From Ligula intestinalis (taxonomy: Eukaryota; Platyhelminthes; Cestoda; Diphyllobothriidea; Diphyllobothriidae): DNA of 64,000 nt. The stretch is from contig JAYGXS010000005.1 of assembly GCA_036362985.1 (NCBI GenBank), forward strand, positions 6,322,775-6,386,774, written 5' to 3'. The translations under genes and the position numbers were made by a program. Positions 24,870 through 36,200 of this stretch are shown here, piece by piece. Under the pieces are notes generated by a model, which worked only from the letters and a program-made list of their open reading frames with translations, did not search any database and was not told the origin of the DNA. Numbering within the stretch: the stretch's first letter is position 1; each line of letters begins with the position of its first letter.

Positions 24870-25437
24870 GAGTAATATAGACACAATTAATTTAGTAATT
24901 CTGCTTAAATTATTTCATCAGCCGAGTTATTACGGCCGGAAGAGACACATATAATCATTTGAGGGTATAAAAAGAGACCAAAAGACACAAACATTTTTAT
25001 AGCCTTCGAATCTCCCCAAACTCCCTAATATCATCATTCGATGCAGATTAGTCGACCAAGCAATCACTCTCAAAGAAATCAAATTCGTTGTATGAATTTG
25101 AAATAACAAAACAGCCTTCATTTGCCAAACAAATGTCGTTCACAGAGAGTGCTGCTCGCACACGTCGGATGAATGTGATTCTCATCCGTAAAACCGCGCC
25201 TCTTTTCTTCACTGTCAGGAGTTAACCTTTTGTTTGTATCGACTATAGGCTTGTTATTATGCACGCATAATGACTGACTCCGTTCCTATGCGTTACAGAA
25301 GACACGTTTATTTTAAAGTTCATAAAATAAGGCGCTTATTGCAATTTAAATTTTGAATTGAATTGGTTTGTATCTGCAAAAAATTATAAATAATTTTAGA
25401 AATAAAGGGGGGGGTGGGGGCATTTCAATTTGGCTAC
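24870..25437. other. Intronic, nothing recognised
   Basis: No repeat recognised. A short poly-G tract (25407-25420, with one T) sits just beyond the exon E donor site. Confidence 0.35.
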
Positions 25438-25825
25438 CTGGCATGGAATGTGAAGTGGGGTTCAGTCGGTGCTGGGGGATGAACCGGAAGTTCAGCTGGA
25501 AGCCCAGGCCCGTGCCTTCATCATCGCTGCGAAAGACCAGAGCCAGGGGGCTGAAGGGTCTGCTGGGGACAATGGGACCGGGTACGCGAGATCCGCAAAA
25601 GAGATGTGCGCTTATAAACTGTCGCATATAGAGAATATCCTGATCGGAGGTGGAGGAAGAAGAGGGGAAGCTAGAGGCGACATCATCGGCTGAGATATGA
25701 TACATCTGTTCGTCCCAGGCCATGTTCTCGTTGCCCCTCGCGACGTGAGCACTAGTCAGCAAATTCGGCAGCATGCCATTGCCAAGAAGACGCTCATCAA
25801 GGATTTCAAAGACTTCCAAGTAGTC
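25438..25825 (-). CDS. CUB-domain protein, exon E (second half of a CUB domain)
   Basis: The exon starts after a strong acceptor (TTGTCTTCCTTGCAG) and ends at G|GTAGCC, 388 bases, phase 0 to 1. It opens with DYLEVFEILDERLL, the classic CUB D-Y-x-E-V strand. A long variable insertion follows (Ser-rich SSFPSSSSTS, with WDEQM). It closes with HLFCGSRVPGPIV and LALVFRSDDEGTGLGFQLNF, matching the C-G-x(n)-P and L-x-x-x-F-x-S-D-x(n)-G-F signature. Exon C ends in phase 0 with ACHK, so the join gives C-H-K-D-Y-L-E-V, exactly the expected spacing. The frame also continues into exon F. There is no signal peptide or membrane segment here. Confidence 0.87.
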
Positions 25826-25994
25826 CTGCAAGGAAGACAAATAGCACAGAGTTCAGTCAATCCTATTGGAGAAAATGATATAAGTGTGAACTCCCCATTT
25901 TTTATATGCACGTTAGGATAGCAAACTTTTGTAAGAATATATTCTTAGAAGCCAAGATATGGGTTCCCAGAAGAAGTTCAGGAGGAGAAGATGC

Positions 25995-26560
25995 GATCAC
26001 TGGAACAAGAAATGTTCTAACTTGACGTTTCAAATTCTGTCCAGAATCCGTAATCATAGGTAACCGTAGAATGATTGGATGCTTGCACAGGCTGCGCGTT
26101 ATTTATTGTTCGTAGCGACTATCTGTATGTTCACTTTTCCTATCAGCAGTTGTAAAGACTGCCTCAAGTCTTAATTGATGTGGTACTGGCTTGACACTGC
26201 GCGTTCGAGTCATTGATTGCCGTGATTTAGTTGTACTTGTCAGATGCAGGATTAATAATTGCGTGCCATTTATGCTCGCTGTCGTCAGAGTCGTTGTTGC
26301 GTCCGGTCCTTCCCACGTGACTTATTCTTCTGCTCAGAAAACGTCTCAGTACACCGTATGGGAACGCCAAATCGTTGCGCTTGTTGATGGACTGGAGGCC
26401 TGAGCACCATGACTCGAGCAGTTTGCGGCTCACGCGGTTGCACCTCTTGCGAGGATTTTGGCCTCATAAAACTTGAAAATATGGTCGGGTCCTGTCGAGT
26501 GAGCTTCAAACTGAAGTTGGCATCTTTCCTCCTCACCGCCGCTGAAGTTTTCAATATTCA
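25995..26560 (-). pseudogene. Penelope-like element lineage A: endonuclease tail and 3' end
   Basis: Minus-strand AAVRRKDANFSLKL (about 26542-26500) matches AATVRTKDANSQVV of the 23 kb copy. The following bases in another frame keep the HIF-type segment (KLENMV on the opposite strand). The YIG core is missing or scrambled. The hammerhead-like end lies at its 3' side. It is intronic between CUB exons C and E, in sense orientation. Confidence 0.65.
26015..26066 (-). ncRNA. Hammerhead-like motif, PLE-A end
   Basis: The minus strand has ATTCTG/CAGAAT as stem II, then GAAAC (GTTTC at 26027-26031 on plus) joined to a GTC triplet (26026-26024). The core box is degraded to CTATGATTA (one base lost and a few bases extra), so it is unlikely to cleave. 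Downstream AAGTTAGAACATTTCTTG and TTCCAGTGATCGC are the PLE-A terminus. Confidence 0.55.
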
Positions 26561-26639
26561 TCTACAGTCCATGCATTGGAGATTTACTCTTTCTTTGCAA
26601 TGCGTATATAAATTTCAGTAGTGTGCAGACTGTCAGGGA

Positions 26640-26994
26640 TGAGCGCGAAACCTGATATCAGGAAAAACTATAAATTTGCGCAAAGTTGGCGGTCGTTTGC
26701 ATATGATCAGGATACCTTAGGCAACACTAAACTTTTCGTCGTCTAAAGCGGGAAAGGGGACAATTTTTGGAGTACAGAAGTCTTCTTAGCTAAAGCTGAC
26801 ATCACGTCGGTTACACACCTGAATATGATAAACCAAAATATGAGTAAGATTAGGACAAGTATCACTGATGAGGTTTCCAGTTGGTGCCAAGTTCTACTTT
26901 AGACCATTAGGGTTTTGGATTAGTCCTTGCAGTTGATTGTGCACACAGACACAGATATGTCACAGTAATACTGCCGAAGATTCTATTCACAGGT
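26640..26994. other. Intronic, nothing recognised
   Basis: Short stretch between two PLE fragments with no recognisable content. Confidence 0.3.
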
Positions 26995-27655
26995 GGTAAA
27001 TAAGAAGAAAGGGAAGCGTTTACCCGGAAGAGTGTATTATTAGCCTGAGTTTTCGAAAAGTTGCCTCGTCTACCTATCTTCAGATAATGGACACTCTGTC
27101 TCATGGTCCTCGTCTTTTTGCCGTTCTCTCTTCCATGCGCCTGTTCTACCAATCATGGCTGAGTCACTGTTTGAGCCTCGCCCCTTGTCTTCTGCCTTTT
27201 CGTCTACCCTGTCTGTCACCGTGCAGCGCGTGTTGGTTTTGCCCTCACGTGCGTTCGTTCCGTTGTACCCCGTCACACCCCGAGTTGTTTCAGGCCTGAA
27301 CACAATGGCCGAAGTACTTGCTAATGGTCCCGGTTGTTCCATGTCGTGTCTGTCCCCGGATAAGAAAGTTCTTTAAACAACACACGGTAAATTTATTTGG
27401 TGGCTAACTGGACAGTCAGTCAACATCCAAGATTTTTTAAAATTTGCCTTGATGTGTGATCAACACCTTGAACCCCAATTTCAACCACGGCAAAGTTGAA
27501 GTCGTGCCTCACCAGCGCAGCACGGGTTGCTACTCCCAACTTTGGGTTTAGCCTTCTTAGAGCCAGCTTTTGCTCATGCATTCGTGGTTGCAATTGTGAG
27601 CCGGTTTCTCCAACATATTCGCACATCCCGCAGCTCCACTAAAAGTCAGTAGATG
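26995..27655 (-). pseudogene. Penelope-like element, third variant: GIY-YIG endonuclease and 3' end
   Basis: The minus-strand frame from 27626 gives MCEYVGETGSQLQPRMHEQK followed by LALRRLNPKLGVATRAALV, HDFNFAVVEIG and HTSRQILKNLGC. This is an unbroken GIY-YIG endonuclease core: YVGETG, the Arg of the L-x-x-R-M-x-E motif, and the conserved Glu. It differs from lineages A and B in the sequence after the core. The RT is absent (truncated near 27655). Its 3' region runs to the hammerhead-like end near 27.04 kb. It is intronic and in sense orientation with the CUB gene. Confidence 0.78.
27035..27095 (-). ncRNA. Hammerhead-like motif
   Basis: CTGAAGA (27083-27077), a permitted CUGANGA core with N=A, is followed by 22 bases with a possible GGTAG/CTTTT helix. 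Then comes CGAAAACTCAGGC in place of CGAAACGTCAGGC. The box is intact but the triplet is changed to CTC with one extra A. The flank TAATAATACACTCTTCC differs from PLE-A, in line with a separate lineage. Confidence 0.5.
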
Positions 27656-28261
27656 AAGTCTCACTTCTCCTGTTTATGTATAGGGGATTTTAGCCGCATT
27701 TCTTTTGGCCGAATTGTGCATGTAGGTTTGTGTGCAACCCCGATTCTCAGAGGCGCGAGAGATCTAGCCACAATTTCGGGGACAACTTTTTATGTACAGG
27801 ATGCTCCATCACGACTTTGATGGACAAGGTTTTTTGGTTCACTTTTTTGGTGCCATTCAAGTCCATTCAACAAATGCTCGTGAATGGCCGCTTGCCCTGA
27901 GAAGTTTCCGTAGGGAGATTTTTTCGTCCCACTTGGCAGCCGGCGTGCTGCAATGCGTTTCTACTCATCAGTACAGCATGCGTATATCGCTTCGCTTGTG
28001 TTACAGTGGGTAATTGCTATTGTTACTCACTAGTTGCGACGTGTTTGTCGGTTTATGGTAGCCAGGCATCGCGAATTTACCGTCACCCATTTATCGTTCT
28101 ACAATGGGCGACAGTTTTTCTATTTAAAATACCACAAATGGCATTCAAAACTAGACTTATGAACAATGCCTAAGGAGTTTTTTTACAGTCTGCCGTTATA
28201 ACGCAGTTCCATTACTGGAAACGCCACACGTTCTGCATCACAACTCTGTACAAAGAGGAAG

Positions 28262-28550
28262 TAAGTCAAGTCAAGTCAAATTTATTAAAGGAAATATAGG
28301 CAAACGCCCTTGAACTCCCTCTTGGTACATAGGATTTAAGAAATGCATCGGCAAAGCCGAACATTCCAAAGAAGTCGTTGATACAATTTCAAACGACTAC
28401 TCGCTTGTTTCAAGTAATAAACTCACACTCAGTTTACACGAGCCAGCAGTGTAACTGAGGAAGAAGAGCAGACAGTGAAAAAAACTCCTAAGGCTGGCTC
28501 AAAGTTCAAAGGTATTTACCTATATTTCCCTTAAAAAATCTGACCTGACC
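28262..28550. repeat. Outward-facing inverted pair of retroelement ends
   Basis: The minus strand at 28330-28262 reads GAGTTCAAGGGCGTTTGCC, TATATTTCC, then TTGACTTGACTTGAC. The plus strand at 28500-28550 reads AAAGTTCAAAGGTATTTACC, TATATTTCC, then CTGACCTGACCTGAC. The same phrase recurs on the minus strand at 36605-36545. The TTTGCC and ACTTGACTT parts resemble the PLE-B end. The pair encloses about 170 bases with no ORF. Confidence 0.6.
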
Positions 28551-30614
28551 TGACATGTCCAAGCCGCCTATGGGAGTAAACTATTTATTTTCCACCATCT
28601 GCTAATGCGTGCGAATTTTCCTGTAAAATGAGCATTTCATGAAGCAGTTGTTTATGGTTAAAAATGAAATTGCACAGACATCATAGACTGAAGTAAAGAA
28701 AGGTTTCACGGTGCGCAGAGCGGCTTATTTAAGCGTTCGCTCTCTCTCTCTCTCAGGGGACAGATAATTCTAATGCCTGACATTTTTTGCCTTCACGTAA
28801 TGCAAAAATGTGATGGAACACGCTTTACAGGGAGAGAATTGCGTTGCTGTAAATAGGACCGAGGCGGAATTTTCTTTGAAAGTACTTTTACCTCTGATTA
28901 CATGCATCAAAAGGGGAGTAGGTAAGTGAATGTTCACATCAGCTGGTTTGCTGTCTGTTTTTTACAAAAGCTGTCGGCTTAACCCTTTCGTTTTGCTGAT
29001 TGTACGTTTAATTTGGTTGTAGGACCTTAAGTAGGCTGTGTTATGCGATTATTTTTCCCCGAAAAATTAGAAGTCACAACGTCATTAATGAACTCGGCTA
29101 CAAAATATCCTACCAATAAGCCATTCCTTCGTTACGAAGAAGTGAACACTGTCTGCAAGTGTCATTTATAAAGTGCAAAGCAGAATTATTTTAGCAATAC
29201 TTCAATTCACTATTGATTGACTGCATGGCATTTCACAAATCCGTTTAATGTATCGACATAATTTGGTGCATGATACTTCTTACTAATTTTGGTTTAAAAA
29301 ATAACCCATATGCAAGCATTACATTTATATTTGTAGTAGAATATATGCATTTCGACACTGTAAGTCGTTCGGAGGACCAAAATATGATGGTATAAAAAGT
29401 GCGTCTTTGCATTCCACATATATTGACAAGGATTGCTTTCAAACAAGTGACCAAAGACACGAAAGCTCGGTGACTTTGGCAGACGTCGAACTCCATGGTC
29501 AAAACTTCAAAACTGAAATCAAAACACCTTTCCAAAATAAGCTTATTGGGTATTCATATGGTAATACCGGCTTAATTTCTTTTTAAAGCCTACAGCAAGC
29601 AGTCAGCTGGCTAAACTATAACAGGCGGATGTCCTACGTTACCCAAAGTTACACAGGAAAATGCAATTGTTTATTCAACATTGCGTGTTCCGTGAGTAAA
29701 TTCCATTCTTTCGGATCCTGTGGGTAATGTGATCATTCTTTGGCAATTCATTGCTGCTGAACGCATGATTACAGGTCTAAGAGTTTGACAACATTAAGCG
29801 ACGAGCGTTGTTCCGAAGAATGCAGAATATAAGGTGAACGGGCGTCTGGGAGTTGGAAAAGACAGGTCTGTGGTAAAAGGTCACATTCAATTGCGTGATG
29901 GCAGAACTTCAGTTTTCCGACTTCAACATGCCTGCTGCCCAGGCTAAGCAAGAGTGAACCTGTTTGTTCAAGAGCTCGCAAAAAATTGATTTTCGGCAAT
30001 GTTGGCTGTAAGCTACTGGCGAAGAAGCAGAAAAAAATACCGAGAGGACTGTGCTTCCGACCACCAACCCCCCCCGGCCGACAGAAGCCGATAATTCATG
30101 AGGGTACTATCGAAGAGTAATGATGACGATAATTTCGCTAAAAAGCAAATCAGACAGCAGACCATGGATTGCTTGAGCCATGTGTCGATCCTCGCTATTT
30201 TGTCAGCTGGAAGCTTTATGGAGCCTTTAAGTTTGCCAATCTCTAGCCCCTTGTGCACTTACTTAAATTAATTTGAAATGTCTGTGATCACGCCTGATCT
30301 AGCCGACCTCATTGATGTCACGGACGGTAACCCTCCATGCGTGACGATTGGCGGCAGCGGATCTGGAAATTTCTATCCATTCTCCTCTCCCGTGACGGAG
30401 CCCGAAACTAGAAGGTGCAAAAAACCGCCTCCATGCCTTGATGAACAATGTCAACCCAAGTCTTGAGTTACCCTCCTCTTCGACACCTCTAGGTGAGCTG
30501 CGGACCCAGATAGAGGGCAGCGTAGCAAAATTCGTGAGGCGCACGAAAAAGCGAGTGTGAGTGGATTTTTTGCATGAGGGAGGTTGTGGATTTTGCATAT
30601 AGGCGGGTCCCAAA
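28551..30614. other. Intronic, nothing recognised
   Basis: Contains a (TC)n run at 28738-28754. Frames near 29245-30258 are short and carry no domain. No repeat family of this window is seen. Confidence 0.35.
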
Positions 30615-30695
30615 CAGTCACGCGGACTGTCTGTTCGAGATTCTCTCGTCTAGCACTCTGGCTTAAAAGCCTAACCACAAGGCAACGGCAGTAAA
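30615..30695 (-). repeat. tRNA-like fragment, probable SINE head
   Basis: The minus strand reads GCCTTGTGGTTAGGCTTTTA, then GCCAGAGTGCTAGACG and AATCTCGAAC, which resembles a tRNA A-box region and a broken B-box. No cloverleaf can be closed, so it is not called a tRNA gene. Confidence 0.35.
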
Positions 30696-31279
30696 CAACC
30701 CTATTTAAATGGTGTTTCACGATCGCCAGGTAACGGTTCCGTGCTTGGAACTCGTGGCATTTTCTAAGGCGGTTGGTGCGCCAGACCCCAGTCCTCTGCG
30801 CCGTGGCACCAGTGCCGCTGCCGGCCGGCGACTGCTTATTCACCCGACTCAAGAGCTTGCTCGTTTGCCTCTAACCTTCGCTGAAGACTGTTTCACTATT
30901 CGGCACCTGCGGACCTGCCGAGTAGCCAGCAGCTTGGATCACGGACAACCTCTCGTACTCCCTATTGTTAAAGTTCGGCAGTACACCCTGTGCTCAGGAA
31001 CATGGATGGTGACTAGAGACAGCGACAAGATTGAAGTGAAATAGGCGCCCAACTGTCTACCTCACTAAAAAACCTCTGGCAGCTTGGCATGGTCATATAA
31101 AACGCTTGCTGGCAGCCTTTATTCTGGGTTCAAATCTCATTTTAGCTCCAGCATAGTGAGCATTTGTCTAGTAGGTTAAACTTATCCACAGGTACCAAAA
31201 CATCCACTCAGAACTACGTTTGTGTCAGCTTTATTATATTCTTTATATTCGTTACTATATTCGCTCTGGTTTTCCTTTT
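30696..31279. other. Intronic, nothing recognised
   Basis: A 111-codon plus-strand frame (30709-31044) and an antisense 133-codon frame overlap. Neither has a recognisable domain or splice context, so both look like chance in GC-richer DNA. Confidence 0.35.
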
Positions 31280-31800
31280 CAGCACTGCGCCCATCCAAAT
31301 TCAGGCGATCGACAGTTAGGCGGTGGCCTGTTGCTCGCATTGAAGTCAAGAGTGAAGTCGACTCGCAGCGCGTTTAAATCCTCACTATAACCAATGTGAT
31401 GCGCTTGAAGCTCTTAAGGTGCGCTAAAAGCCGTGATTTGGAGGGTTTCCAACTGACGTATAACGAAAATCCCGCAATCGGTTCATTGTGTCTGGTTGTG
31501 TGGAATGGCTTTCTGCAAACTGAGAGTCAGACTCAATGACTTATTCTTAATGTGGCTTTTATAGCGCTCCACGCTGTGAGCCCACTTAGCGTGTTGAGTG
31601 TTGGTCGCGCCAGGCGGCTGCGCGCTACCTCATATCCGACCTTCATGACTTTGTCATGATAATCGGGTCCCGGTCTGGGAGTGGTGAGGGAGTGGGGAAG
31701 AGTCTCCACGAGTCTACTATCTCTGCATATCTTGCGGGAGACACCGCGCTGCTTCAAATCTTTGAAGCCGTAGTTTACATCGGCAGTCGAACTGTCGGTT
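31280..31800 (+). repeat. Dispersed repeat R1, copy 2
   Basis: Colinear with 1965-2525 over nearly the full length. Landmarks are GACAGTTAGGCGGTGGCC at 31310, GTGCGCTAAAAGCCGTG at 31421, TTCTTAATGTGGC at 31544, GTTGAGTGTTGGTCGCGCCAG at 31591 and ACGAGTCTACT at 31709. The divergence implies an old family. Confidence 0.75.
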
Positions 31801-33890
31801 TATTTTCTCGTCAGATGTGACGGCACACCCTCTCCCACCTCTTCCCCGCCCTCATGGTCTTCATGAAATTGGACCTAAGTATCGGGTGAGAGAGTGCGAT
31901 AGATTCAGTGAAAGTCCACTGCCACTGATTCACACGCAAAGCACTCCACTCTGGATCCCAAGGTGTAAAATCCTCAGATTTGGCGCTAAAACTCGTGTAT
32001 GTCCCCTGGCAGTTGAAGCCGCTCCATCGAGACGGTGAAGCCAGAATAACGCTTACCTAGATTTAAGTGACAGTAGTTTGTTGCGTTGGTACTGCAGCAC
32101 TATTTACTCTTAATCACTTTCAGTAGGTGGCAAACCAGACTCAAGGAAACGAAGATTGGTACTGCTATTGCTATTTATAATATTGCTAACTAGGGATGTA
32201 GCCGAGTGATAGTATTGCTGGTACTATTTTTGGCTGCATTATTACTCAGAAGTGACGCTGATTAAAGCCAACGCTAGGGCTCATACCTACTTTTGATCTC
32301 AATAAGGAGCGTGAATCTGGGTTTAAACGATTCCGAGTAAAAACCGGTTTGGGGCCCTCAGCACAACAGAGCTTGCCTTGTTTTTTTAACCCTCTCGACT
32401 CTATCCGTCAGGCTGTATCTGTTTCTACTACGTTAAGCCTACGATGCTGCTGCTAGAAGTACGTGCCTATGCTTAAGGGCACTCTAAATCCATATGAGGT
32501 AATGAGGTTAGCTTATGGATTAAATAGAGCGTTATTAAATAATAGTATATGTCCTACCATGCCTTCATGTAGTAAAGTTTGCCGTCCATAGACAACCTAT
32601 AAGCCTACTACAGTATCTATTTGTAGCCTGGACTTTATAGAATGTCAAATCATATTCCCTTGTTCCCAGCACGCAGCGTGAAGCTGAGTTTATGCAATGC
32701 CGCGTAAATATATAGTTGAGGCCCTCTCACCTCTGTCCACTAAAATTTGTGTCACATTTTATCAAATTTGGCCTGGGTTACTGCTGCTAGAGGTAATATG
32801 CCACTGCTAGAAGTGCTTACTGTGGTAATCATACGAAGACCAGCAGATAGTATATTTTCGTAATATATTCTTATAATTGCATCCTGTTTTTGTCAGAAGC
32901 ATAACAGATAGGAATATGAGCTTACGCGCGACCATAACTTCATCCGGGCTAGTTTGTAAGATACCGGACGAGCGTTCACATCCGGAAGCCAAGTAAGACT
33001 GTAATCAATCCCTCTCCCCATTACAGCTCTAATAACTGTCCTCATAACTAAGTCTGCATGGCTTTTGAATCAAGAAACCTCTCTTTGAAGTCGTGTTTCC
33101 TCGAAAAGCAGCTAGGCCTTATGAGCAAGTTTCTGACCTGGAAAGTAAAAGTCTTAAAAACGCTGTCGCTGTCCATTGGACTCAGAGGCCTGCCAGTTCT
33201 TGGCTAACACATTGTACTTTTATTTGAGGTTACAAATATGTGCACAAGGCGATGACACATGCGTCTTCTTGGAAAATTGTTAAGGGCAGTCGGCATAATG
33301 TCCACGGACATTGCTCTCCTGCTCAGTCGGGGTACAAGCAAGACGACTCGCTATGTGTGATAAATATAAGAAACAAGGATATCCAAAGCGCGTGGGTTTC
33401 GATGAGTGCCAAAATGCTGCAACCGCTTCATGTCATATTTCTGTATTGGCTGTTGGTGTCTTGCTGCTGTGGCACAAACGAACACTTTTTATGGAAATTC
33501 ATGGATTTTTTATAAGGTTGGCAAAAGCTATGTATGACTTAACTGGCTTCCAGGTCAGCATTCATGGTTGCGAGAGCCAAATGTCCATTCATTGCACAGG
33601 GGAGTTTAATCGACCATCTTGTTGAGCAATGCGTGAAAATCGTTCGGCGGTTGTCTACGCTTTCAACGCTTACCTCCGTTCGGTGTTTTCATTGTACTTT
33701 ACATGGAACAGAACAAAAGGTTGCACTTCGTTTGAGTGGTGTAACGACGGTCGTTCTGCCTAATGTCTGTTCGCAGGTGTTTTTGCGATATAGTGACGTC
33801 CAGATTGTTCCTCCAAAAATGGTGCCATCGTAGTAGTAGGTACGTTTAGCGTAGAAGCCTGGCATAAAACACCTATTTGTCAATGCAGAC
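31801..33890. other. Intronic, nothing recognised
   Basis: Overlapping small frames at 33240-33904 lie on both strands with no domain. No repeat family of the window is present apart from the R1 fragment that follows. Confidence 0.35.
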
Positions 33891-33894
33891 GGTC

Positions 33895-34240
33895 TGACGC
33901 ACATTAGGCGATTTCACGGTGCACTAAATGTGTGACTTGGAACGTTTCCATCTGCCAGGGAATATTTGGAGTGGGTGGTCAGCCCAGTCTGAAGTGCGTT
34001 TTGTGTTGTGTGGCGTGGCTGACTGGCGGACTGAGAGTCAAACTGCAGTGGCTCCTTATTGCGATACTCCCAGTCAGCATGAATCCTAGCCATTCCCAAT
34101 ATTGTTATAATATTCTTGGTGGTGTTGGCTCATAGTCCGTTCTTCTTGACTGTGTCTTGACATGTGGCTCAAGGGGGAGTGGAGAGTGGAACCGATAGCT
34201 GCAACACAAGCGTACGCTCACTATAACTACAGTACAAGAC
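33895..34240 (+). repeat. Dispersed repeat R1, diverged partial copy
   Basis: Order shared with the other R1 copies: GTGCACTAAATGTGTG for GTGCTAAAAGCCGTG, TTGGAACGTTTCC for TTGGAGGGTTT, CTGAGAGTCAAACTG for CTGATAGTCAGATTG, and TTCTTGACTGTGTCTTGACA. Less certain than copies 1 and 2. Confidence 0.5.
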
Positions 34241-34295
34241 ACTACCCTTGTACTACCCTGCGGTGTAACAGACGGTAATAATCAACGGGGTCTGC

Positions 34296-34370
34296 TGTTC
34301 GCTGAAAAATCCGCGACGGATAGGGAAATGTGAGGGGAATAAAAGTTTTGTCCCAACAATCCAATCTTCT
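34296..34370 (+). ncRNA. Hammerhead-like motif, isolated
   Basis: CTGAAAA (34302-34308; one G of CUGANGA changed to A) is followed directly by a perfect five-pair hairpin ATCCG-CGA-CGGAT (34309-34321), then a GGG spacer and GAAA (34325-34328). The next bases TGTGAGG stand for CGTCAGG, and AATAAAAGTTTTGTCCC follows as the PLE-like terminus. There is no adjoining PLE ORF. Confidence 0.5.
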
Positions 34371-34869
34371 TCTCTTCAACGGCAAACATCGCTGAAACCC
34401 TTTCGAGGATCAATATAATGTTAGCACATTGTGAACAGTAACAAATACCGAGATGAGGTTACCGAAAAGTCTAGGAAGAACGAGATGGAAATCTCGGGAT
34501 CGTATCGTTCATCAGTCAGCCATACCCAAAAGTAGGTTTAGATAACCTGAAGTTTGACTTCCAGTTATTTGGTCACGGAGCGTTTTTGTCCCCAGCATCC
34601 CTTGTTCGGTAACAGTAGTTTACGTAGTCCCACTCATTAATTCATACAATCTACATTTTTTCCTACATAAACCGTTGTCATCGGGTTTTATGGGTGGAGA
34701 ATTAAGACACGCAGTGGAATAAACTTTCATAAATGCTAAATGCATTTTCATTTTACTGTATTTAGAAATGTTGTTAATTTATATCTGAAGAGTTTCCTAA
34801 TTTGCATGACCATTTACCTGATTGCGGAAAACTCGATTATCGAATTGCAGGTTTCTTAAATTTCTTAAA

Positions 34870-35065
34870 AATAGAAATGATGGTAAGGAGATCTTCTACT
34901 TCAACTTACCTGTGGTCCAAATTACCGTTCTGGAATTATATAAGTAAGGTCTGCGGCGCGAAGCGCTGCCCACTTATTCAAGTTACATGCGGAACAACCT
35001 GGTCCCAGCGGCTGCGGGAAGCAACTTTGACTGAATTTTTTTCCCTTAACACTAACTTCTAAAAA
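34870..35065 (+). repeat. Dispersed repeat R3, copy 1
   Basis: Shares TCTACTTCAACTTACCTG, then AAATTACCGTTCTGG, then GGCGCGAAGCGC with 51765-51965 (+) and 58240-58400 (-). It has a non-coding body of about 190 bases. It is AT-rich after the GC-rich core, as in the other copies. The family is unknown to me; it could be a MITE or an element end. Confidence 0.65.
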
Positions 35066-35399
35066 TTTAATTCTCTGCCTTCCTATTTCCTCCCCCTTCA
35101 AATTTTTAAAACCACCGTTTTTTCAGGACAAAAGGCTGGGACTGTGGTATATGGGTAGGGCTTTATAAGCTACGTTTGCCCTTGATTCCATGTGACTAGT
35201 GTCAATAGCATTTGGTTACGTCACCAGTGGACATAATATCCCGCAGGAAATGTGTGTGCAGTAATAAAATCGTATTTTGGACGTAGGACGGCTAAAATCA
35301 GCATATTTTATAATATTGGGTTTTGTTATCAGTGATACCGTGTTAGTTTTAATTTCTCACTATGAAGTGTTTTACAGTTGCAAAAATCCCATATAAAAT

Positions 35400-35795
35400 A
35401 TAAAAAGATGGAAGCCAAACTGCCAGCCCAGACCACCTATATGCTCATCTATCCATTTACCCGTGCCTTTGAGCAGAACATTTTTGTCGTACGAAGCGGC
35501 GTCTGTGCTAATGAGTACGAGAACACCCTTTGGTATGCATAGAGCAGGGCCATGTAAGGAACATTAATCGTTTTACTTGAGCGTACAAGGTAGACAAACA
35601 CCATCGCGTGTATACCAGAGAGGCTTTCCGAGTGCTCTACAAGGTGCCCTCCAGCTATAATGAATAACTTGGAAAGTTTCTGTTGGCTATAGCAGAAGCA
35701 CTTGCCATCAGGCTTCGCCGACCGGGACTGTGCCGACAAAAGGACTTTTTAACATCGGCGTAGTTACCATGAACGAAAGTCGCTAACACAAACAC
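35400..35795 (+). pseudogene. Penelope-like element lineage B: endonuclease remnant
   Basis: KLPAQTTYMLIYPFT (about 35415) is the linker seen as GLPAQTKSMCINSFT at 20.7 kb. The YIG region is scrambled. REAFRVLYKVPSSYNE (about 35605-35665) then leads to LAIAEALAIRLRRPGL (about 35684-35735) and a broken DFLTSA.LP.TKV tail. Frameshifts and stops are numerous. The element end lies at 36145. Confidence 0.72.
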
Positions 35796-35984
35796 ACACG
35801 GCTTACCACCGGCTTCAGAAATGGGTCCCTCCAGAGACGTAAAAGTCCCCAACTCAACCGTGTACGCCTTACCACTAATCGTGGCCGACGGTCTGCCTTG
35901 CCACTGAAATTTGACCTCAACTCCCTTCATCCCCCACCGACCACGACGACGCCAACACTAAATCTGTCCACCATCCGGCACAGT

Positions 35985-36200
35985 TTATTTATTTTGATAA
36001 GTCATATTGGCAAACATATTTTTTCGGCAATTCATCAGCGGACCAGTTCAATGCAAGTTCAGGAATGGTCTCCTACCCTGCGAACTATTTAAGAACTACA
36101 CTACCTGTGACTGACTATTTCTGTCCTTACCTTGTAGTGGCCCGCTGATGAATTGCCAAAAACGTATGTTTGCCAGTATGACTTTTCAATCGTAAAAGGC
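35985..36200. repeat. Inverted pair of PLE-B ends (palindrome)
   Basis: The minus strand from 36038 reads CTGATGAATTGCCGAAAAAA then GTTTGCCAATATGACTT. The plus strand from 36145 reads CTGATGAATTGCCAAAAACG then GTTTGCCAGTATGACTT and CAATCGTAAAA. The two arms of about 50 bases point outward with roughly 105 bases between the boxes. The plus-strand copy is at the right distance to be the 3' end of the 35.4 kb fragment. Confidence 0.78.

Noticed and set aside
30451..31044. Opposing frames of 133 and 111 codons
   Set aside because: They overlap on opposite strands, show no recognisable family and have no initiation or splice context.
35790..35892. Minus-strand frame with TTTCAG acceptor and G|GTAAGC donor that looked like a CUB exon
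   Set aside because: It lies inside the untranslated 3' region of the plus-strand PLE-B copy (35400 to about 36190), has no CUB residues, and exons C and E join perfectly without it.
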